Source: DATACN01 sp038215095 (GTDB lineage: Bacteria; Actinomycetota; Thermoleophilia; Solirubrobacterales; Thermoleophilaceae). From it: DNA of 11,057 nt. Below are positions 1 through 4,725 of the stretch, one piece after another (within the stretch, counting starts at the first letter, position 1; every line of letters begins with the position of its first letter). The translations under genes were made by a program, and so were the position numbers. The DNA lies in NCBI GenBank assembly GCA_038215095.1, contig JBBQRG010000088.1, positions 1-11,057 on the forward strand. Direction: 5' to 3'. The notes beneath the pieces are model-generated. The model was not told the DNA's origin, searched no databases, and saw only the letters and a program-made list of their open reading frames with translations.

Positions 1-138
1 CGCGATGTCACCCGCCGCGACGAGCGTTGGGGCGCCCGCCGCCGCCGCGGCCGTGGGCAACGCACCCAGGAAGCCCGCGAACAACAAGACGCTGATCATG
101 CCGCCCACCGACCGCCGCATCCGTCCATCGTCGCTCAT
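1..138 (-). CDS. Secreted calcineurin-like metallophosphoesterase, N-terminus only (partial)
   Basis: The minus strand reads open from an ATG at 138 to the window edge, giving 46 residues. Seen: a basic start with arginines at 6, 8 and 9, a hydrophobic stretch (ISVLLFAGFLGAL), an alanine-rich likely signal peptidase site, then APTLVAAGDIA at the edge. The segment AAGDIA right after a signal peptide is typical of secreted actinobacterial metallophosphoesterases, where the Asp of GDIA is the first metal ligand. The family call is inferred from this one motif, since the rest of the gene lies outside. An in-frame ATG at 120 (MRRSVGG) is an equally good start and has purine-rich sequence upstream; the ATG at 138 has no clear Shine-Dalgarno. 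Its 5' end faces the tRNA-Arg fragment, so its promoter should lie within 139-350. Confidence 0.5.
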   Translation of the reverse strand, partial: MSDDGRMRRSVGGMISVLLFAGFLGALPTAAAAAGAPTLVAAGDIA

Positions 139-351
139 CAACCGGGGAAATGCGGCATTCCGCCCTAGCTCATCCCCCGCGGAGATCTGGGAAATCACGC
201 CGGATCCAGTTGGTCCCGAGCCGACAAATTCCAGGCCGGCCGGGTCTTTCCATGCGTTGGGCGAAGCCACTCTCAAGCCGCTTCGACGCCCACGAAATGG
301 CGGCGCCCAGCACCACAACGGAAAAGCCCTGCAAATATGTGGCGATCCTGT
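139..351. other. Non-coding stretch upstream of the phosphoesterase gene
   Basis: No convincing gene is seen here on either strand. Open frames cross it, but they lack a ribosome site and a recognisable product, and they continue straight through the tRNA fragment at 352-395. It looks less GC-rich than the genes around it, for example around 285-350. It should hold the promoter of the leftward phosphoesterase gene, but I see no clear -35/-10 pair. Confidence 0.4.
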
Positions 352-395
352 AGCGCGCCCGACAGGATTCGAACCTGTGACCTTCGGTTCCGTAG
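352..395 (-). repeat. tRNA-Arg 3'-end fragment, putative attachment-site half (direct repeat, distal copy)
   Basis: These 44 bases are identical to 1588-1631. On the minus strand they correspond to the tRNA-Arg(ACG) gene from the first base of the anticodon loop, through the variable region, T arm, acceptor 3' strand and discriminator, plus two bases beyond. At the next base, toward the tRNA 5' end, identity stops and no D arm or 5' acceptor strand follows, so this cannot be a working tRNA. Integrases of the tyrosine recombinase family often use tRNA genes this way: the incoming element restores the intact gene and leaves the displaced 3' end at its far side. A leftover of a tandem tRNA duplication is the alternative. 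Confidence 0.8.
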
Positions 396-652
396 CTTGC
401 CGCCGAAGTTCGTTGAAGTGCGCCCGCGTCGGAATTCCTCGCCTGCTGAGCCAAATCCGCTCCTACGAGTTCGGCTGGTCGCCGCAGGGTGCGTTGCCCA
501 AATGTTGCGCGCATCGCTTGAAGATCAGCGTGCGCTTGATCCGGAAGCCGGTGGACCGACTGCATGACCCGGATGTAGACTCGGGCTCGATGAGCCGGGT
601 GCTGTCAGCGACAGCCCGCGCCGGTGTGTCCTCGGCCGGCTCGAGCGACTGC

Positions 653-1534
653 ATGGTGAGCGACCGAGTACTTCGGCGCCGGCTGATCGGCCGGCTCGGG
701 ATCGCTTTGGCGTTGCTCTCGCTCGCGCTGTCGCTCGCGCCTGCCGCCGCCGGCGCCACGGCGCCTCCCCGTCTCGGCACCTGGGAGGGCAGGGGATCAC
801 GAGGCGTCGCGATCAGCTTCCGGCTGGTCCGGAGCGGGCACCTCGTCGTGGTCGCGGGCGGTATGACGGTGACGCTCCCCACATCCCCGCCCATCTGCCC
901 CGCCGGACCGCGCGGGGCTGCGGCCGTGCACTACAGGAGGGTGGGCTACGGGGGCCCGGGGGCGCCGCCGCTCTCCATCTTCCACTTCCGGCCGCGGCAG
1001 GTCAGACTCGACGTCTACGATCGCGAGCAGGGCATTTTGGCGCCGTTCACGGGCACTTTGCGCAACCGCCGAACGATGGTGCTCACATGGCCTGCGCCCA
1101 GCCATCAACCGAAGGGCTGTGGCTGGCCGCGGCGGCGGCTGCGCTGGGTCGTGCATCGTGCCACCCGCGTGCGAGTCGCCACGGGCCAGTGGACGGGCAC
1201 GCTGAGCGCCGTCGGCGGGATCACGGGCGCCGTGCAGGTGCACGTCAGCGCCGCCGGCCGAGTAGTCGACGACTTCGAGGAGCAGGAGAGCTGTCCGGGA
1301 TCTGGTGCCGGCGGCGGCGGGATGGGCTCCAACCGGGCCCAGGAGTTCATAGACCGGCATGGGCGCTTCGCAGGCCCGATCGGACCCTCGACCCAAGTCA
1401 ACGGCGTGGTGACCGGATGGCGCGGCCGCTTCGCCGGCAGCACGCTAACCGGGACCGTGACGTCGGCGAACCGCTGCCCGGAAAATGACGGCACACCGCT
1501 GGTCGCCGCGTTCGTCGCCCATCCCGGCCCGTAG
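653..1534 (+). CDS. Secreted protein with two tandem G-x-W-x-G repeats, function unknown
   Basis: Encodes 293 residues. The ATG at 653 is chosen because it places a standard signal peptide at the start: basic residues (RVLRRRLIGR), a hydrophobic core (LGIALALLSLALSLA), then an Ala/Gly cleavage region near residue 36. The open frame continues far upstream, but that part reads through the tRNA fragment and is not protein; an ATG at 590 is possible but less likely. No strong ribosome site is visible. The mature part looks duplicated: GTWEG at about residue 42 opens the first half and GQWTG at about 178 the second. Each half ends with alternating hydrophobic, strand-like segments and carries two cysteines, suggesting one disulfide per half. 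The pattern resembles small beta-barrel (lipocalin-like) secreted proteins, but no family is recognised. It is the only gene between the tRNA-Arg repeats. Confidence 0.7.
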   Translation: MVSDRVLRRRLIGRLGIALALLSLALSLAPAAAGATAPPRLGTWEGRGSRGVAISFRLVRSGHLVVVAGGMTVTLPTSPPICPAGPRGAAAVHYRRVGYGGPGAPPLSIFHFRPRQVRLDVYDREQGILAPFTGTLRNRRTMVLTWPAPSHQPKGCGWPRRRLRWVVHRATRVRVATGQWTGTLSAVGGITGAVQVHVSAAGRVVDDFEEQESCPGSGAGGGGMGSNRAQEFIDRHGRFAGPIGPSTQVNGVVTGWRGRFAGSTLTGTVTSANRCPENDGTPLVAAFVAHPGP

Positions 1535-1559
1535 CGGCCCCGAGGGATCTGGCAACAAG

Positions 1560-1582
1560 GCGCGCCCCTCAAAGGGACGCGC
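1560..1582 (-). terminator. Hairpin between the duplicated-domain gene and tRNA-Arg, possible terminator
   Basis: The stem pairs GCGCGCCCCT with AGGGACGCGC around a three-base loop, nine pairs with one internal mismatch. On the minus strand it is followed by CTTGTTG, modestly T-rich, eight bases past the tRNA-Arg 3' end. It could end the tRNA-Arg transcript, and could also stop transcription arriving from the plus-strand gene ending at 1534. There is no long U-tract. Confidence 0.4.
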
Positions 1583-1587
1583 AGTGA

Positions 1588-1663
<76 letters not shown>

Positions 1664-1714
1664 TAGCGGCGGGAAGGGTAGCCAGTCCGGCGCCTTCCAC
1701 GCCTGCGCCCGGAA

Positions 1715-2206
1715 TCAGCCGATCAGCAGCACCACGAACGTGGCCAGCACGGCGCAGGCGCCGAGGCCCAGCGCGACCGTTGCCTTGCCGCGCGTGTTGG
1801 CCGGCGCCGACTCCCGCAGCGTCAGGCCGAGCATGATCGCGCCGGCACCGAGTGGGATCGGGAGCCCGGTCCGGAACACGATGCAGGTGATCAGGGCGAG
1901 CACGCCGAGGATCAGCGCGACGCGGGCGGCGCGCTCCGGTGCCCCGGCGCGCCAGTTTGGGACGAAGCGCGTGACGAGCAGGGCGATCGCGATCAGCCAC
2001 AGGCCGATGAACGCGAAGCAGGCGATCGTATCGCCGGTGCTCGTGTCGCCGCTGAAGTACGCAATGGGCATCCCGACGAGCAGCAGCAGCCCGCAGACCA
2101 CCGCGATGCCGGTCGCGGCCGTCGGCGGTGCGAGCCATGCCCCACGTATAACCCAGATTGGCCGGTAGCGCCATTGGGTGTGGTCGGGGTAGCCGCACCC
2201 CCACAT
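1715..2206 (-). CDS. Multi-pass membrane protein, function unknown
   Basis: From the ATG at 2206 this gives 163 residues with about five hydrophobic segments, among them GIAVVCGLLLLVGMPIAYF, a second containing FAFIGLWLIAIALLV, a third ARVALILGVLALITCIVF and a C-terminal VALGLGACAVLATFVVLLIG. Short basic loops (RFVPNWR, RESAP) separate them. It ends in the last helix with no soluble domain, and no family is recognised. The start is uncertain. The ATG at 2206 has only a CAGG close upstream; a GTG at 2101 begins inside the first helix. A TTATAC -10-like element on the minus strand at 2146-2151 would favour the shorter form or one with an unusual start. It diverges from the gene at 2287 and is followed by tRNA-Arg. 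Confidence 0.55.
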   Translation of the reverse strand: MWGCGYPDHTQWRYRPIWVIRGAWLAPPTAATGIAVVCGLLLLVGMPIAYFSGDTSTGDTIACFAFIGLWLIAIALLVTRFVPNWRAGAPERAARVALILGVLALITCIVFRTGLPIPLGAGAIMLGLTLRESAPANTRGKATVALGLGACAVLATFVVLLIG

Positions 2207-2210
2207 GCCT

Positions 2211-2236
2211 GCTGGCCCCACAGCCACGGGGCCGGC
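2211..2236. promoter_or_regulatory. Hairpin in the divergent intergenic region
   Basis: GCTGGCCCC pairs with GGGGCCGGC (nine pairs, one G-T) around an eight-base loop. It lies between the membrane protein start on the minus strand and the start at 2287 on the plus strand. It could be a leader structure of either gene; no T-run follows, so it is not a standard terminator. Confidence 0.3.
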
Positions 2237-2286
2237 GCGGTGGGACGGTGGGCTTGTCAGGCACAACCACCAGATCGGAGCCCACA

Positions 2287-3039
2287 ATGACCACCAGCCA
2301 GCCGAACATCCAGCCCAAGCGCTCGACCGGCGCGCGGATCGCCCTTTTCGTGACCAGCGCCATTGCAGGCGTGTTCGCCTTGGGCTTCATCGCCGCCGGC
2401 GCCTTCGCCCTCTGGGGCAATTCGCAGAAGGACCGCGACGGTTATCTATCGACCGACAGCCAGCGGTTCGAGGCCGGCACGCGTGCCCTGGCCACTCAGA
2501 ACCTGGACATCAACCTCGACGGAACGGGGTCGGTGGTGAGCACCGGTGAGCTCGGCAAGGTCCGTCTGAAGGTCGCGCCGCAGACCGGGGAGCCGGTCTT
2601 CGTGGGCATCGCCCGCTCGAGCGACGTGGACGGCTACCTGCGCGGCGTGTCCCACAGCACGCTGACCGACGTGGACTCCTCCCCGTTCAAGGCGAGCTAC
2701 AGGCCCCACGGCGGCAAGCACCATCCGGCGGCCCCGGCGAAGCAGTCGATCTGGGCGGCCTCCGCGCACGGCAGCGGCACCCAGACGCTGAACTGGGACA
2801 TCCAGGACGGCAACTGGTCCGTGGTCGTGATGAACGCCGACGGATCCCCCGGCGTTCAGGCCGGCATCAGCGCCGGCGCGAAGGTCCCCTGGCTCAACGA
2901 GCTCGGCTGGACACTCGCCGGCGGCGGAACGATCCTCCTGATCCTGGCCACCGGGCTGCTGGTACTCGGCATCCGTCCTCCGCGGAACGGGTCAGGCAAG
3001 GAGCCCGCGACGACGAGGGTGATGCCGGTCACCGGCTGA
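2287..3039 (+). CDS. Membrane-anchored protein with large external domain, function unknown
   Basis: Encodes 250 residues. The ATG at 2287 is chosen because GGAG sits six bases upstream; the longer open frame has no comparable site. Topology seen: a short cytoplasmic tail, a first membrane helix at about residues 16-43 (IALFVTSAIAGVFALGFIAA and following), an external domain of about 165 residues, a second helix near 208-230 (GGGTILLILATGLLVLGI) and a short basic tail. The external part contains GYLSTDSQRF, PVFVGIARSSDVDGYL and NWSVVVMNADGSPGV. These match a familiar actinobacterial family of two-helix membrane proteins with no assigned role; I know the pattern but no experimental function. 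It stands alone on its strand and ends at a strong hairpin terminator. Confidence 0.85.
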   Translation: MTTSQPNIQPKRSTGARIALFVTSAIAGVFALGFIAAGAFALWGNSQKDRDGYLSTDSQRFEAGTRALATQNLDINLDGTGSVVSTGELGKVRLKVAPQTGEPVFVGIARSSDVDGYLRGVSHSTLTDVDSSPFKASYRPHGGKHHPAAPAKQSIWAASAHGSGTQTLNWDIQDGNWSVVVMNADGSPGVQAGISAGAKVPWLNELGWTLAGGGTILLILATGLLVLGIRPPRNGSGKEPATTRVMPVTG

Positions 3040-3062
3040 TCCCGACACTCGAAACCGCACGT

Positions 3063-3087
3063 GAAGGCCCGCCTCGAGCGGGCCTTC
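3063..3087. terminator. Bidirectional hairpin terminator between convergent genes
   Basis: A perfect ten-pair stem, GAAGGCCCGC with GCGGGCCTTC, around the loop CTCGA. It sits 23 bases after the membrane protein stop (3039) and 17 bases beyond the GntR gene stop on the other strand (3105), so it can serve both convergent transcripts. Trailing T content is modest on both sides, as is common in high-GC actinobacteria. Confidence 0.8.
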
Positions 3088-3104
3088 CGCGTTGTCGGGG
3101 GCCG

Positions 3105-3452
3105 CTAGCCGAAGGCCTGGATGATGTCGATCAGCTCGTCGCGCCGGTATCCGTGCTCGCGGGCGAACGCCACCAGCTCCCGCGCGCGAGCCACGACCGC
3201 GCCGCGTTCAGGGCTGTCGCTGACGGTGATGCCGCGACCGCGGCGGAAGTCGAGCAGGCCCTCGTCGCGCAGGGTGCGCAGCGCGCGGAGGACGGTGTTG
3301 GTGTTCACCCCCAGGACGGCCGCGAGGTCGCGCGCCGGGGGCAGCCGGTCGCCGGGGCCGGCCTCGCCGTCGGCGATCGCGCGCCGCAGTTCGGCGGCCA
3401 CCTGCTCGTGCAGGTCCCGGTCCTCGCCACGATCCACCTTGACTCTGAGCAT
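3105..3452 (-). CDS. GntR-family transcriptional repressor, short YtrA-like type
   Basis: Encodes 115 residues from the ATG at 3452. The N-terminal part (about 12-76) is a complete GntR winged helix: HEQVAAELRRAIADGE, then GDRLPPARDLAAVLGVNTNT with the recognition helix TVLRALRTLRDEGLL, and the wing FRRGRGITV. Only about 35 helical residues follow (ELVAFAREHGYRRDELIDII), far too few for a FadR or HutC effector domain. That size fits the YtrA subfamily, whose short tail serves dimerisation and whose members usually repress neighbouring transport or membrane genes. Here the divergent neighbour is a membrane-anchored cysteine-rich protein, not an ABC transporter. A perfect palindrome at 3456-3470 lies four bases before the start codon, so self-repression and control of the divergent promoter are likely. 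No clear Shine-Dalgarno is seen; the mRNA may be nearly leaderless. Confidence 0.88.
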   Translation of the reverse strand: MLRVKVDRGEDRDLHEQVAAELRRAIADGEAGPGDRLPPARDLAAVLGVNTNTVLRALRTLRDEGLLDFRRGRGITVSDSPERGAVVARARELVAFAREHGYRRDELIDIIQAFG

Positions 3453-3467
3453 GGTGCTAGTGATACT
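3439..3467 (+). promoter_or_regulatory. Plus-strand promoter TTGACT-17-GATACT
   Basis: TTGACT at 3439-3444 (five of six matches to the vegetative -35) and GATACT at 3462-3467 (-10-like) are separated by exactly 17 bases. The -35 box lies inside the first codons of the oppositely transcribed GntR gene. Predicted transcription starts near A3474 and reads into the cysteine-rich protein gene. Confidence 0.65.
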
Positions 3468-3470
3468 AGC
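3456..3470. promoter_or_regulatory. GntR operator palindrome overlapping the divergent promoter
   Basis: GCTAGT-GAT-ACTAGC is a perfect inverted repeat with six-base arms and a three-base centre. It has the GT...AC symmetry usual for GntR-family sites, covers the plus-strand -10 box, and lies four bases before the GntR start codon. Binding here would block the plus-strand promoter and probably the GntR gene's own. Confidence 0.7.
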
Positions 3471-3473
3471 TTC

Positions 3474-4073
3474 ATTAGCGGAAGCACGACCCGAGCCCGA
3501 GGTCTCAAGGCGCTGTTCGAGGAAGCGCGGCGACGCGCCCGCAAGCGGCGGCTGGGCTACGCGGCCTGCGGGGCCGTCCTGGCGCTCGGAATCGCAACCT
3601 GGCTGCTCGCCGGCGGACTTGCCGATCACTCGCGTGCGCCCGCCGGCTCCCGGGCCCCCGCGGCCCGGCTCGCCCTCACGAGGACCCCCTACATCGGGGT
3701 CACCTGTGCCGGGCAGCCCAACGCCATCTCGTGCGATCGCGTCGGCCTGGCCGTGTGGCTGAAGCACCCGACCAAGCGGCTCAGCGCGACCATCGACGGC
3801 CGCGCCGTCGCGATGCACATGCCATGCGGCAACCCGCTCGAGCCCTACAGCTGCCGGAGCTACTGCCGCGACGCCAAGAAGGATCAGCCCTGCGGCACAT
3901 TCTTCGAGGGCTTCCTCCGGCCTGCCGGTCTGCTCAATGGACCCCTGAAGGTCCGCCCCGATCGCCGCAACCTCTGGTTCGGGCGAAACCCGCCGCGGGG
4001 ACTGGTGAGACTCCGGGGGGACGGCGGGGCGGCGACGAAGTTACGGGTGCCACTGAGCCCAGGTTGGGGCTGA
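3474..4073 (+). CDS. Membrane-anchored six-cysteine extracytoplasmic protein, no standard start codon
   Basis: The product is clear from about 3513: a basic helix (ALFEEARRRARKRR), one membrane segment (GYAACGAVLALGIATWLLAGG), then about 145 external residues with six cysteines (TCAG, SCDR, PCGN, SCRS, YCRD, PCGT), suggesting three disulfides. I recognise no family, though LFEEARRRARKRR before a helix is a common opening of hypothetical membrane proteins in related bacteria. The start is odd: in this frame no ATG, GTG or TTG occurs between the promoter and the membrane segment. ATT at 3474 coincides with the predicted transcript start (199 residues); CTG at 3513 follows GAGG by ten bases (186 residues). 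A GTG at 3408 lies upstream of the promoter and inside the GntR gene. The gene is probably repressed by GntR through the operator at 3456-3470. Confidence 0.65.
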   Translation: MSGSTTRARGLKALFEEARRRARKRRLGYAACGAVLALGIATWLLAGGLADHSRAPAGSRAPAARLALTRTPYIGVTCAGQPNAISCDRVGLAVWLKHPTKRLSATIDGRAVAMHMPCGNPLEPYSCRSYCRDAKKDQPCGTFFEGFLRPAGLLNGPLKVRPDRRNLWFGRNPPRGLVRLRGDGGAATKLRVPLSPGWG

Positions 4074-4110
4074 GGTCTCTAGGCTCACCGGACCCGACAC
4101 GGAGGCCGCC

Positions 4111-4713
4111 ATGCTCGCCAAGCTTCGCAACCGCCTGACCTTTGCCAACGTCGTTTCGCTGCTCGCCCTCTTCGTCGCGCTGGGCGGCACCTCTTACGCC
4201 GCGATCAAGATCACCGGCAAGAACGTCAAGGACTCCTCGCTCACCGGCAAGGACATCAAGAACTCGAGCCTCACATCTTCTGACGTGAAGGACAGGTCGC
4301 TGCTCTCGAAGGACTTCAAGGCTGGGCAGCTTCCTGCCGGCCCCCGCGGAGCGGACGGGGCGAACGGAACCAACGGCTTCGGCGTGCTGTCCTACCCGTT
4401 CGGGGTCTCCCCTCCCGTGGCCGCCGCCAGTGACCCTGATTCTGGCGCGATCGCGTGTGACCCCGGCACATTCCCGACGGGGGGCGACGCCTTTGCGTTC
4501 GGTCCCGCCCCCAACAACGATCCCGTCGGCGGAGTGATCACCAGCGACGGCTTCGACTTCGACAGCTCCGGCACTCCGGACGGCTGGTTCGCTACCTGGG
4601 AGAACAACTCGCCCCAGACCGTGACGATCGAGATCGACGTGGCCTGCGCGAACGCCAGCACTGTCCAGGCCAAGTCAAAGGCCGTGCGCTTGCGCGCCAA
4701 GCACGCCAGGTAG
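4111..4713 (+). CDS. Secreted protein with VKDSSL-type repeats and a short Gly-X-Y tract
   Basis: Encodes 200 residues. GGAGG lies five bases before the ATG. Residues 1-31 form a signal or anchor segment (LTFANVVSLLALFVALGGTS followed by YAA). Four imperfect repeats of ten to eleven residues follow (ITGKNVKDSSL, TGKDIKNSSL, TSSDVKDRSL, LSKDFKAGQL), then a short collagen-like stretch GPRGADGANGTNG. The C-terminal part of about 110 residues is acidic and Gly/Pro-rich with two cysteines and a strand-rich end (QTVTIEIDVACANASTVQ). This N-terminal architecture is abundant in Solirubrobacterales, where many paralogues carry different C-terminal domains; the function is not known. A surface or cell-wall role is inferred from secretion and repeats. 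The metalloprotease gene starts 12 bases after its stop, so the two are probably co-transcribed. Confidence 0.85.
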   Translation: MLAKLRNRLTFANVVSLLALFVALGGTSYAAIKITGKNVKDSSLTGKDIKNSSLTSSDVKDRSLLSKDFKAGQLPAGPRGADGANGTNGFGVLSYPFGVSPPVAAASDPDSGAIACDPGTFPTGGDAFAFGPAPNNDPVGGVITSDGFDFDSSGTPDGWFATWENNSPQTVTIEIDVACANASTVQAKSKAVRLRAKHAR

Positions 4714-4725
4714 GACGCCGGTTCG

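Larger units (their letters stand above)
396..1587. mobile_element. Possible tRNA-Arg-associated mini-island (between direct repeats)
   Basis: This segment lies between the intact tRNA-Arg and its displaced 3' end, in the order expected of a tRNA-integrated element; the repeats start 1,236 bp apart. It holds one recognisable gene (653-1534) and about 255 bases (396-652) with no convincing gene. I see no integrase, excisionase or relaxase. If it is an integrated element it is either a decayed remnant or a cassette moved by an integrase encoded elsewhere. The mobile interpretation rests only on the repeat geometry. Confidence 0.35.

Noticed and set aside
170..565. Minus-strand open frame through the tRNA fragment
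   Set aside because: It contains GTEGHRFESCRA, the typical false translation of a tRNA 3' end, and shows no ribosome site or recognisable domain. I also looked here for an integrase remnant and found no supporting motif.
5..652. Open frame extending the secreted protein upstream for about 216 residues
   Set aside because: It translates the tRNA-Arg fragment (giving ARPTGFEPVTFGS, a well-known false protein from tRNA DNA), and a proper signal peptide starts only at 653.
2158..2286. Longer N-terminus for the two-helix membrane protein (start at 2158)
   Set aside because: The segment is Arg/Gly/Thr-rich without similarity to the family, and the ATG at 2287 has a good GGAG at proper spacing.
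3153..3473. Upstream extension of the cysteine-rich protein frame over the GntR gene
   Set aside because: This stretch is antisense to a convincing GntR gene and lies upstream of the promoter at 3439-3467; its composition fits a shadow frame.
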